A stretch of DNA of 64,000 bases from Stomorhina lunata (Eukaryota > Arthropoda > Insecta > Diptera > Rhiniidae), in the NCBI GenBank assembly GCA_933228675.1, contig OW121741.1, positions 21,294,201 to 21,358,200 on the forward strand. Reading direction: 5' to 3'. The notes below the pieces were generated by a model, which saw only the letters and a list, made by a program, of their open reading frames with translations, made no database searches and was not told the DNA's origin. This document shows, one piece after another, positions 46,071 through 57,208 of the stretch; position 1 is the first letter of the stretch; each line of letters begins with the position of its first letter. Made by a program: the position numbers and the translations under genes.

Positions 46071-48768
46071 GATGAAATTTGATGGAAATTTGAAGATGGA
46101 TGAAGTAAGACATATCTTTAAGGATTCTTATGTAGACGTGATAGGGGTAAGTGAAACGTGGCTCCATGAATGTGTCCCAGATAGGGCCATAGCAATAGAT
46201 GGATATCAAGTATACCGCAATGACAGAGTTGTGAGGAGGGGAGGTGGTGTATGCCTATATATTAAGAATACGATCAAGTCTAAATTAATTCATGAAGAAC
46301 GTAATGAGACTGTGGTTGAGGGTATTTTTGTAGAGGTTGAGGTGAATGATTTAGTTAAATTACTTGTGGGAGTTATATATTTGCCTAATGGTTCTCTTAA
46401 TCAATGCAAAGAGGTTATATACGATCTATCCTCGATGTATGACAATATAGTCTTAATGGGGGACTTTAACGTTGATCTTTTCACGAAAGGTATAACTGCT
46501 AGGAACTTTTGGTCAGATTTCGATTTATCACTAGTGCACAATAATTTACCGACACATTTTGTGGTTGGTAAAGAAGAAACTACTCTTTTGGACTATTTTG
46601 TGGTATCAAATGTGGATTCCATAACACAGCATGGTCAATTTCAGCTGCCTTTTCTAAACTCGCACCATTCCTTAATTTACTTGTCATTGGACTTTAATAA
46701 AAGTAATCGCGTTATTCCAACCTTTTACAGAGACTACGATTGCCTTAATCTGAATGAATGTGTTAAAGAGTTACTTAATTTAGATTTTGGAGTTTTGTAT
46801 TATACAGCTGATCCTAATGATCAACTTCAATTTTTTAACGGGTTGATTCTGAGCCTGTTTAACAAATATGTTCCTCTGAAAAGATGCAGAGTTAAGAGGG
46901 GACTGAGTTGGATGAAGCATCCTGAGATTACGAATGCGAAAGAATTTAGAGACATATCTTTCAGGGCATATAGGGAATCACCATCTCCTGAAAGGTGGGC
47001 AACTTTTTGCAAGTATAGAAATAAATTGAAGAGTGTGATGAGGAGAATACGGAGAAGAATATGTAATAATATGTTCAGGGAGTGTGATACGCAATCGATT
47101 TGGAATAAGCTGAAAGACGTCGGTATTATTGGAAATGAGGATAGAAGGGAAGAAATTGATCTTGATGAATTGAATAAGAGTTTCATAATAGAACCTGACA
47201 ATGTGAGTGACGCTGAATTCGTAGATAACATAGGGTCTCAGGGAACGTTCTCTTTTTATAGGGTAGAGGAATATGAGGTTTTAAAGGCTCTAAGCAAGAT
47301 AAAGTCCAATGCGGCTGGGCATGATGGACTATCTTTACGCTTTTTACGATTGATTTTTCCTTATATTTCTTGTCATTTGATGCATATTTTTAATACGATT
47401 TTAATGGTCTCGAAATTTCCGGAAGATTGGAAGTTAGCTAAGATAATACCTCTACCAAAGGTTAGATATCCGACCAATTATTCTGACTTTAGGCCAATTA
47501 GTATACTGCCTATCTATGCGAAGATTTTTGAAAACATTTTGTATAAGAGGATTTCTGATCATTTGAATAGTGATGATTTAATTTCGCCTTCTCAGTCGGG
47601 CTTTAGGCCTCACCACAGTACAACTTCGTTGGTCTTGAGTATGGTTGAAAATATTCGGAAGCATTTGGATATTAACAGTGGATCTGTTGCCATCTTTCTC
47701 GATTTCACAAAGGCATTTAATTCTATCTGTCATGAGAGACTTATTGGAAAAATGAGTAGTCAGTTTAATTTTACAGTTTCCGCCTGTAAACTTGTACATT
47801 CATTTTTATTTTCTAGGAAACAATTTGTCGAGATAGATAGTAGAAGGTCACAGATGATGGTTGTGAATAGGGGTGTAGCTCAAGGCTCCGTACTAGGGCC
47901 TTTATTTTTCACAATGTATATTAATGATTTGGTAAATGTTTTGTCTTTCTGCAATGTATATATTTATGCAGACGATATACAAATGGTGGCGCATTTAGAA
48001 AGAGAAATGTCTAGCATAGAATTTTTTGAGTTGATAAATAACGATATTAGAAATGTCTTAGAATGGTCAGTAGAGAATAAATTAGAACTTAATCCACAGA
48101 AAACTTTCGCAATGAAATTTGGTAATTTTTCATCGATTTCTGGTAACCTTTATATGAATGGTATGGTGATTGATTATGTATCTAATCATAAAGTTTTGGG
48201 CATTTATCTTGATGATAGATTGACTTTCGATATTCATATCAATAGGCTGGTATCTAGGGTTTGTTTTTCTTTGAGGCGTATATATAGTGTTGGATTTCAT
48301 TTTCCTTTTAAAGTTAGAGTTTTGATAGCTAAATCATTATTAATGCCTATCATTCTTTATGGTTTGGAAGTTTATTCTTGTGGAAGTTGCGGTAATCTTC
48401 AAAAGCTTAAGAAATGTTTTCATCGCATAATTCGATTTGTTTATGGGTTGGGTATGAGAATTCACATTACCTCGTATACTGTGAACTTTTTGGGGACAAT
48501 TTTTGAAAATTTTGTTGATTTACGATTGCTTTTGTTCTTTTTTAAGGTGATTAAATATGGCATGCCAGAGTACCTCACAAGGTTTTTCTCTTTTTCATAC
48601 TCTACCAGAACTACTGCTTTAATATGTCCAAGGATAAACACTCTTATTATGCAAAGATCATATGTGGTTAGAATATGCAGGTTGTGGAATAATTTGTTGC
48701 CATATGACAAGAGAAATTTTTTTGTGAGTTTATCTAAATTTAGAAATATTGTATTAGAGAACATTTGA
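46069..48768 (+). CDS. LINE ORF2 fragment: APE endonuclease plus reverse transcriptase (5'-truncated, 899 codons open)
   Basis: Would make the cDNA-synthesis protein of a non-LTR retrotransposon, which nicks DNA and copies its RNA at the nick. Endonuclease domain: GVSETWL (Glu29), RRGGGVCLYIKN, LMGDFNVDL (Asp132, Asn134), LLDYFVVS (Asp175), then NSHHSLIYL (198-200), where most relatives have S-D-H. The first 15-20 residues of the domain are missing, so the listed ATG is not the original start; it is simply the first Met after the truncation point. RT domain: AAGHDG (415-420), DFRPISILP (473-481), SQSGFRPHHSTTS, IFLDFTKAF (catalytic Asp545), GVAQGSVLGPL (602-612), YIYADD (Asp635, Asp636), then the C-terminal domain with RLWNNLLPYD (881-890). 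There is no RNase H domain. It resembles CR1/Jockey-group elements; the exact clade is uncertain. The frame has no stop or shift over 2.7 kb, so the insertion is young, but with ORF1, promoter and the endonuclease start gone it is dead on arrival. Confidence 0.92.
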   Translation: MMKFDGNLKMDEVRHIFKDSYVDVIGVSETWLHECVPDRAIAIDGYQVYRNDRVVRRGGGVCLYIKNTIKSKLIHEERNETVVEGIFVEVEVNDLVKLLVGVIYLPNGSLNQCKEVIYDLSSMYDNIVLMGDFNVDLFTKGITARNFWSDFDLSLVHNNLPTHFVVGKEETTLLDYFVVSNVDSITQHGQFQLPFLNSHHSLIYLSLDFNKSNRVIPTFYRDYDCLNLNECVKELLNLDFGVLYYTADPNDQLQFFNGLILSLFNKYVPLKRCRVKRGLSWMKHPEITNAKEFRDISFRAYRESPSPERWATFCKYRNKLKSVMRRIRRRICNNMFRECDTQSIWNKLKDVGIIGNEDRREEIDLDELNKSFIIEPDNVSDAEFVDNIGSQGTFSFYRVEEYEVLKALSKIKSNAAGHDGLSLRFLRLIFPYISCHLMHIFNTILMVSKFPEDWKLAKIIPLPKVRYPTNYSDFRPISILPIYAKIFENILYKRISDHLNSDDLISPSQSGFRPHHSTTSLVLSMVENIRKHLDINSGSVAIFLDFTKAFNSICHERLIGKMSSQFNFTVSACKLVHSFLFSRKQFVEIDSRRSQMMVVNRGVAQGSVLGPLFFTMYINDLVNVLSFCNVYIYADDIQMVAHLEREMSSIEFFELINNDIRNVLEWSVENKLELNPQKTFAMKFGNFSSISGNLYMNGMVIDYVSNHKVLGIYLDDRLTFDIHINRLVSRVCFSLRRIYSVGFHFPFKVRVLIAKSLLMPIILYGLEVYSCGSCGNLQKLKKCFHRIIRFVYGLGMRIHITSYTVNFLGTIFENFVDLRLLLFFFKVIKYGMPEYLTRFFSFSYSTRTTALICPRINTLIMQRSYVVRICRLWNNLLPYDKRNFFVSLSKFRNIVLENI

Positions 48769-49024
48769 AGAGCATTTGTTAGATATGGAATTTGTATCTT
48801 AGACAAATTTGTTGCTTGGCTGTAGGTTTTGATTATTAAAGTTTTTGGTCGTGCATTTAAGGTGATTGGTGAAGACTAATTTAATTTAAGAATAGAATTA
48901 TAAGTATATATAGTTTATTGTAATCAAATTTACTATTTCTCTTACTCATGTGTCTATGTAATCATTTTGGCCTGCTAAGGCTTTTGGATTATTAATGAAT
49001 GAATAAATAAATAAATAAATAAAT
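46071..49024 (+). mobile_element. 5'-truncated non-LTR retrotransposon inserted in satellite G
   Basis: About 2954 bp: truncated ORF2, a 3' UTR of about 230 bp (48769-48997), and an (AATA)n tail. The satellite stops at ...AGGAAATTT (46070), and AAATTT followed by the next expected bases of the unit starts at 49025. Removing the insert plus one AAATTT rebuilds a perfect 31-bp unit, which fixes the target duplication at up to 6 bp. Confidence 0.92.
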
Positions 49025-51880
49025 AAATTTTTGAAAAATTTCCTATAAAAATAGGAAATTTTTGAAAAATTTCCTATAAAAATAGGAAATTTTTGAAAAA
49101 TTTCCTATAAAAATAGGAAATTTTTGAAAAATTTCCTATAAAAATAGGAAATTTTTGAAAAATTTCCTATAAAAATAGGAAATTTTTGAAAAATTTCCTA
49201 TAAAAATAGGAAATTTTTGAAAAATTTCCTATAAAAATAGGAAATTTTTGAAAAATTTCCTATAAAAATAGGAAATTTTTGAAAAATTTCCTATAAAAAT
49301 AGGAAATTTTTGAAAAATTTCCTATAAAAATAGGAAATTTTTGAAAAATTTCCTATAAAAATAGGAAATTTTTGAAAAATTTCCTATAAAAATAGGAAAT
49401 TTTTGAAAAATTTCCTATAACAATAGGAAATTTTTGAAAAATTTCCTATAAAAATAGGAAATTTTTGAAAAATTTCCTATAAAAATAGGAAATTTTTGAA
49501 AAATTTCCTATAAAAATAGGAAATTTTTGAAAAATTTCCTATAAAAATAGGAAATTTTTGAAAAATTTCCTATAAAAATAGGAAATTTTTGAAAAATTTC
49601 CTATAAAAATAGGAAATTTTTGAAAAATTTCCTATAAAAATAGGAAATTTTTGAAAAATTTCCTATAAAAATAGGAAATTTTTGAAAAATTTCCTATAAA
49701 AATAGGAAATTTTTGAACAATTTCCTTTAAAAATAGGAAATTTTTGAAAAATTTCCTTTAAAAATAGGAAATTTTAGAAAAATTTCCTATAAAAATGGGA
49801 AATTTTAGAAAAATTTCCTATAAAAATGGGAAATTTTTGAAAAATTTCCTATAAAAATAGGAAATTTTTGAAAAATTTTCCTATAAAAATAGGAAATTTT
49901 TGAAAAATTTCCTATAAAAATAGGAAAATTTTGAAAAATTTCCTATAAATATAGGAAAATTTTGAAAAATTTCCTATAAATATAGGAAATTTTTGAAAAA
50001 TTTCCTATAAAATAGGAAATTTTTGAAAAATTTCCTATAAAATAGGAAATTTTTGAAAAATTTCCTATAAAAATAGGAAATTTTTGAAAAATTTCCTATA
50101 AAAATAGGAAATTTTTGAAAAATTTCCTATAAAAACAGGAAATTTTTGAAAAATTTCCTATAAAAATAGGAAATTTTTGAAAAATTTCCTATAAAAATAG
50201 GAAATTTTTGAAAAATTTCCTATAAAAATAGGAAATTTTTGAAAAATTTCCTATAAAAATAGGAAATTTTTGAAAAATTTCCTATAAAAATAGGAAATTT
50301 TTGAAAAATTTCCTATAAAAATAGGAAATTTTTGAAAAATTTCCTATAAAAATAGGAAATTTTTGAAAAATTTCCTATAAAAATAGGAAATTTTTGAAAA
50401 ATTTCCTATAAAAATAGGAAATTTTTGAAAAATTTCCTATAAAAATAGGACATTTTTGAAAAATTTCCTATAAAAATAGGAAATTTTTGAAAATTTTCGT
50501 ACAAAAATAGGAAATTTTTGAAAAATTTCCTATAAAAATAGGAAATTTTTGAAAAATTTCCTATAAAAATAGGAAATTTTTGAAAAATTTCCTATAAAAA
50601 TAGGAAATTTTTGAAAAATTTCCTATAAAAATAGGAAATTTTTGAAAAATTTCCTATAAAAATAGGAAATTTTTGAAAAATTTCCTATAAAAATAGGAAA
50701 TTTTTGAAAAATTTCCTATAAAAATAGGAAATTTTTGAAAAATTTCCTATAAAAATAGGAAATTTTTGAAAAATTTCCTATAAAAATAAGAAATTTTTGA
50801 AAAATTTCCTATAAAAATAGGAAATTTTTGAAAAATTTCCTATAAAAATAGGAAATTTTTGAAAAATTTCCTATAAAAATAGGAAATTTTTGAAAAATTT
50901 CCTATAAAAATAGGAAATTTTTGAAAAATTTCCTATAAAAATAGGAAATTTTTGAAAAATTTCCTATAAAAATAGGAAATTTTTGAAAAATTTCCTATAA
51001 AAATAGGAAATTTTTGAAAAATTTCCTATAAAAATAGGAAATTTTTGAAAAATTTCCTATAAAAATAGGAAATTTTTGAAAAATTTCCTATAAAAATAGG
51101 AAATTTTTGAAAAATTTCCTATAAAAATAGGAAATTTTTGAAAAATTTCCTATAAAAATAGGAAATTTTTGAAAAATTTCCTATAAAAATAGGAAATTTT
51201 TGAAAAATTTCCTATAAAAATAGGAAATTTTTGAAAAATTTCTGATAAAAATAGGAAATTTTTGAAAAATTTCCTATAAAAATAGGAAATTTTTGAAAAA
51301 TTTCCTATAAAAATAGGAAATTTTTGAAAAATTTCCTATAAAAATAGGAAATTTTTGAAAAATTTCCTTTAAAAATATGAAATTTTTGAAAAATTTTCGT
51401 TAAAAATAGGAAATTTTTGAAAAATTTCCTATAAAAATAGGAAATTTTTGAAAAATTTCCTATAAAAATAGGAAATTTTTGAAAAATTTCCTATAAAAAT
51501 AGGAAATTTTTGAAAAATTTCCTATAAAAATGGGAAATTTTTGAAAATTTTCCTATAAAAATGGGAAATTTTTGAAAAATTTCCTATAAAAATAGGAAAT
51601 TTTTAAAAAATTTCCTATAAAAATAGGAAATTTTTAAAAAATTTCCTATAAAAATAGGAAATTTTTAAAAAATTTCCTAAAAAAATAGAAAATTTTTAAA
51701 AAATTAAATATATAAAAATGGGAAATTTTTGAAAAATTTCCTACAAAAATGGGAAATTTTTGAAAAAATGGGGAATTTTTGAAAATTTTTTCAAAAATTT
51801 CCTATTTTTATAGGAAATTTTTCACTATTTTTATAAAAAAAATTTTAAAAATTTACTATTTTATAGGAAATTTTTTAAAA
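49025..51880. repeat. 31-bp satellite, family G, block 2
   Basis: About 92 units, continuing block 1 in phase. Mostly identical; a cluster near 49770-50040 has CTTTAAAAATAGG, AAAATGGG and 1-base-shorter ATAAAATAGG variants. Units decay from 51600 on (TTTTTAAAAAATTT), ending in an inverted piece TTTTCAAAAATTTCCTATTTT near 51790-51815 (split as TTTTCAAAAATTT and CCTATTTTTATAGG). Confidence 0.96.
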
Positions 51881-53094
51881 ATTTAAATTGAACTAGACTA
51901 TAACTTATCTATAAATATTAGCGCTCTAGAAATTCTTCAAAAACAACTCATGCTAAACATCAATTTAAAATTCAATTTTATCAAACCCATTACAACTCAT
52001 ACCTAATTTATAATCGTCATTAAAATACCCCTAATCTAAGCTATAATTTAAAAATAAACAAATATTTTGTTTCAAATGTTTACAAATTATAAATTCTTAT
52101 CGTTTGTTGTCTGTTTATTTTCGATATTCCGAATAATTCGGATGACTCAGAGAATGTTAAACCACTGAACGATTTTGGAAATAAAACCAAAACAAAGACA
52201 AAGTCAGCAGCAAAAGCTAAAATAAAAAAAAAACGTAATAACACAATTTGGCAATATAAATAATTAAGTTTAATTTAAAAGCCAAAATTAAAAAAAAAAG
52301 TAAAAATGTTTATACTTTGGCACTTTGAGTCGATTGAGACCGACTGTAAGATACGCTATGCCATTGAAGATAAATGTAGGCCCACATTGAAGACAAAGTT
52401 GGTCCGATAATGTTAATGTTTTTAGTAATATACTTAATTTAAAATCTTAATTTTTTTTTTCGAAATTTGGCAATATTTAACACATTTCCGGCATTAGGCC
52501 CGTTATAGGAGCTACTCGTACATAGACTATTAGTTGCAAAGTTTAGAACATAAAATTCCGTTTTTCTTAAAGTGGCTTTTAAAAGTAGATTTACAATTTG
52601 TAGCCGTAAGATGACTTAATCTGAAAATCTGTACTATACAGTTATCCGAAATAAGGGACCTATTTTAATTATCTATGGTACTAATACAAATAATGTGAAT
52701 ATTTGAAATTTATCACGACTTATCATGAGTATCAGAATCAACTCCTTTACTTCTAATAAGGAGCCGTTAAATATGTATCTCATTGTTACAAACACCGCCA
52801 GAAACAGAAAGCATTGGCTATATACTCGTGTAGGGTATTCAAACACACTCCTATTGTAGTGATTGGCTTGTTTGTTGCTATTGGCTAAATACATTTTTTT
52901 TGTTAAATATCTTGTTAATTAAGAAGCGTTAAAACAGTAAAATTTTTCATAAATGGAAAAAGGTAACAAAAACAGAAATCGAACATGATAAATAAATTTA
53001 ACAAAAACATTTCAATTTTCATTTGTTGCAAAAAATTGTGATACAAACTGGAAAAATTAACTATTTTTAGGAAATATAAAAAAATAAAATAAAA
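51881..53094. repeat. Segmental duplication, copy 1 (unique-looking 1.2 kb)
   Basis: Matches 55990-57208 at an offset of about 4.11 kb, with only a few substitutions and small indels (a 5-bp TAGTT insertion near 56676 in copy 2). The identity extends into the satellite on both sides. Contents: CGATTGAGACCGACTGTAAG, reminiscent of the dispersed INE-1-like family, and a 73-codon minus-strand frame conserved in both copies only because the DNA is. Confidence 0.9.
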
Positions 53095-55989
53095 ATTCTC
53101 TATAAAAATAGAAGTTTTGAAAAAATTTTCTTAAACACAGAAAATACAAATAAGAAATTTTTAAAAAATTTCCTATAAAAATTGGAAATTTTCTATGAAA
53201 TAGGAAGTTTTTGGAATGTTCCTACAAAAATATTTTTTAAAAATTTCTATTAAAAATAGCAAATTTTTGAAAAATTTCCTATAAAAATAGGAAATTTTTG
53301 AAAAATAGGAAATTTTTGAAAAATAGGAAATTTTTGAAAAATTTCCTATAAAAATAGGAAATTTTTGAAAAATTACCTATAAAAATAGGAAATTTTTGAA
53401 AAATTACCTATAAAAATAGGAAATTTTTGAAAAATTACCTATAAAAATAGGAAATTTTTGAAAAATTACCTATAAAAATAGGAAATTTTTGAAAAATTAC
53501 CTATAAAAATAGGAAATTTTTGAAAAATTTCCTATAAAAATAGGAAATTTTTGAAAAATGTCCTATAAAAATAGGAAATTTTTGAAATATTACCTATAAA
53601 AATAGGAAATTTTTGAAAAATTTCTTATAAAAATAGGAAATTTTTGAAAAATTTTCTTCAAAATAGGAAATTTTTGAAAAATTTCCTATAAAAATAGGAA
53701 ATTTTTGAAAAATTTCCTATAAAAATAGGAAATTTTTGAAAAATTTCCAATAGAAATCGGAAATTTTTGAAAAAATTCCTATAAAAATCGGACATTTTTG
53801 AAAAATTTCCAAAAAAAAAATAGGAAATTTTTTAAAAATTTCCTATAAAAATAGGAAATTTTTTAAAAGTTTCCTATAAAAATAGGAAATTTTTTAAAAA
53901 TTTCCTATAAAAATAGGAAATTTTTTAAAAATTTCCTATAAAAATAGGAAATTTTTGAAAAATTTCCTACAAAAATAGGAAATTTTTGAAAAATTTCCTA
54001 TCAAAATAGGAAATTTTTGAAAAATTTCCTATAAAAATGGGAAATTATTGAAAAATTTCCTATAAAAATAGGAAATTTTCGAAAAAATTGCTATAAAAAT
54101 AAGAAATTTTTGATAAATTCCTATAAAAATAGGAAATTTTTGAAAAATTTCCTATAAAAATAGTAAATTCTTGAAAAATTTCCTATACAAATAGGAAATT
54201 TTTGAAAAATTTCCTATAAAAATTGTAAATTTTTGAAACATTTCCGATAAAAATAGGAAATTTTTGAAAAATTTCCTATAAAAATAGGAAATTTTTAAAA
54301 AATTTCGTATAAAAATAGGAAATTTTTGATAAATTTCCTATGAAAATAGGAAATTTTTAAAAAATTTCCTATAAAAATAGGAAATTTTTGAAAAATAAAA
54401 ATAGGACATTTTTGAAAAATTTCCTATAAAAATAGGAAATTTTTGAAAAATTTCCTATAAAAATAGGAAATTTTTGAAAAATTTCCTATAAAAATAGGAA
54501 ATTTTTGAAAAATTTCCTATAAAAATAGGAAATTTTTGAAAATTTTGCTATAAAAATAGGAAATTTTTGAAAAATTTCCTATAAAAATAGGAAATTTTTG
54601 AAAAATTTCCTATAAAAATAGGAAATTTTTGAAAAATTTCCTATAAAAATAGGAAATTTTTGAAAAATTTCCTATAAAAATAGGAAATTTTTGAAAAATT
54701 TCCTATAAAAATAGGAAATTTTTGAAAATTTTGCTATAAAAATAGGAAATTTTTGAAAAATTTCCTATAAAAATAGGAAATTTTTGAAAAATTTCCTATA
54801 AAAATAGGAAATTTTTGAAAAATTTCCTATAAAAATAGGAAATTTTTGAAAAATTTCCTATAAAAATAGGAAATTTTTGAAAAATTTCCTATAAAAATAG
54901 GAAATTTTTGAAAAATTTCCTATAAAAATAGGAAATTTTTGAAAAATTTCCTATAAAAATAGGAAATTTTTGAAAAATTTCCTATAAAAATAGGAAATTT
55001 TTGAAAATTTTGCTATAAAAATAGGAAATTTTTGAAAAATTTCCTATAAAAATAGGAAATTTTTGAAAAATTTCCTATAAAAATAGGAAATTTTTGAAAA
55101 ATTTCCTATAAAAATAGGAAATTTTTGAAAAATTTCCTATAAAAATAGGAAATTTTTGAAAAATTTCCTATAAAAATAGGAAATTTTTGAAAAATTTCCT
55201 ATAAAAATAGGAAATTTTTGAAAAATTTCCTATAAAAATAGGAAATTTTTGAAAATTTTGCTATAAAAATAGGAAATTTTTGAAAAATTTCCTATAAAAA
55301 TAGGAAATTTTTGAAAAATTTCCTATAAAAATAGGAAATTTTTGAAAAATTTCCTATAAAAATAGGAAATTTTTGAAAAATTTCCTATAAAAATAGGAAA
55401 TTTTTGAAAAATTTCCTATAAAAATAGGAAATTTTTGAAAATTTTGCTATAAAAATAGGAAATTTTTGAAAAATTTCCTATAAAAATAGGAAATTTTTGA
55501 AAAATTTCCTATAAAAATAGGAAATTTTTGAAAAATTTCCTATAAAAATAGGAAATTTTTGAAAAATTTCCTATAAAAATAGGAAATTTTTGAAAAATTT
55601 CCTATAAAAATAGGAAATTTTTGAAAAATTTCCTATAAAAATAGGAAATTTTTGAAAAATTTCCTATAAAAATGGGAAATTTTTGAAAAATTTCCTATAA
55701 AAATAGGAAATTTTTAAAAAATTTCCTATAAAAATAGGAAATTTTTAAAAAATTTCCTATAAAAATAGGAAATTTTTAAAAAATTTCCTAAAAAAATAGA
55801 ATATTTTTAAAAAATTAAATATATAAAAATGGGAAATTTTTGAAAAATTTCCTACAAAAATGGGAAATTTTTGAAAAAATGGGGAATTTTTGAAAAATTT
55901 TTCAAAAATTTCCTATTTTTATAGGAAATTTTTCACTATTTTTATAAAAAAAATTTTAAAAATTTACTATTTTATAGGAAATTTTTTAA
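53095..55989. repeat. 31-bp satellite, family G, block 3
   Basis: About 89 units. The left 1.3 kb is diverse (ATTACCTATAAA, AAATCGG, TTTTTTAAAAATTT variants); the right part is homogeneous with a marker variant AATTTTGCTA at 54541, 54727, 55006, 55254 and 55440, i.e. spaced 6, 9, 8 and 6 units exactly. Confidence 0.96.
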
Positions 55990-57208
55990 AAATTTAAATT
56001 GAACTAGACTATAACTTATCTATAAATATTAGCGCTCTAGAAATTCTTCAAAAACAACTCATGCTAAACATCAATTTAAAATTCAATTTTATCAAACCCA
56101 TTACAACTCATACCTAATTTATAATCGTCATTAAAATACCCCTAATCTAAGCTATAATTTAAAAATAAACAAATATTTTGTTTCAAATGTTTACAAATTA
56201 TAAATTCTTATCGTTTGTTGTCTGTTTATTTTCGATATTCCGAATAATTCGGATGACTCAGAGAATGTTAAACCGCTGAACGATTTTGGAAATAAAACCA
56301 AAACAAAGACAAAGTCAGCAGCAAAAGCTAAAATAAAAAAAAACGTAATAACACAATTTGGCAATATAAATAATTAAGTTTAATTTAAAAGCCAAAATTA
56401 AAAAAAAAAGTAAAAATGTTTATACTTTGACACTTTGAGTCGATTGAGACCGACTGTAAGATACGCTATGCCATTGAAGATAAATGTAGTCCCACATTGA
56501 AGACAAATGTGGTCCGATAATGATAATGTTTTTAGTAATATACTTAATTTAAAATCATAATTTTTTTTCGAAATTTGGCAATATTTAACACATTTCCGGC
56601 ATTAGGCCCGTTATAGGAGCTACTCGTACATAGACTATTAGTTGCAAAGTTTAGAACATAAAATTCCGTTTTTCTAGTTTCTTAAAGTGGCTTTTAAAAG
56701 TAGATTTACAATTTGTAGCCGTAAGATGACTTAATCTGAAAATCTGTACTATACAGTTATCCGAAATAAGGGACCTATTTTAATTATCTATGGTACTAAT
56801 ACAAATAATGTGAATATTTGAAATTTATCACGACTTATCATGAGTATCAGAATCAACTCCTTTGCTTCTAATAAGGAGCCGTTAAATATGTATCTCATTG
56901 TTACAAACACCGCCAGAAACAGAAAGCATTGGCTATATACTCGTGTAGGGTATTCAAACACACTCCTATTGTAGTGATTGGCTTGTTTGTTGCTATTGGC
57001 TAAATACATTTTTTTGTTAAATATCTTGTTAATTAAGAAGCGTTAAAACAGTAAAATTTTTCATAAATGGAAAAAGGTAACAAAAACAGAAATCGAACAT
57101 GATAAATAAATTTAACAAAAACATTTCAATTTTCATTTGTTGCAAAAAATTGTGATACAAACTGGAAAAATTATCTATTTTTAGGAAATATAAAAAAATA
57201 AAATAAAA
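55990..57208. repeat. Segmental duplication, copy 2
   Basis: Second copy of 51881-53094, same orientation. Differences include TTTGACAC for TTTGGCAC, GTAGTCCCAC for GTAGGCCCAC, and the short TAGTT insertion. Near identity shows a recent event. Confidence 0.9.

Noticed and set aside
46069..46071. ATG at 46069 as the true start of the LINE protein
   Set aside because: It overlaps the satellite junction and the endonuclease domain lacks its first strand, so the true start was lost by 5' truncation.
46827..48806. Minus-strand frames under the LINE
   Set aside because: Shadows of the 899-codon plus-strand frame, which has clear endonuclease and RT motifs.
48990..49024. (AATA)n as an independent microsatellite
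   Set aside because: It is the 3' tail of the LINE, ending exactly at the duplicated target AAATTT.
52673..57009. Conserved 73-codon minus-strand frame in both duplicated segments
   Set aside because: The conservation equals that of the surrounding DNA; no start context, domain or splice site supports it.
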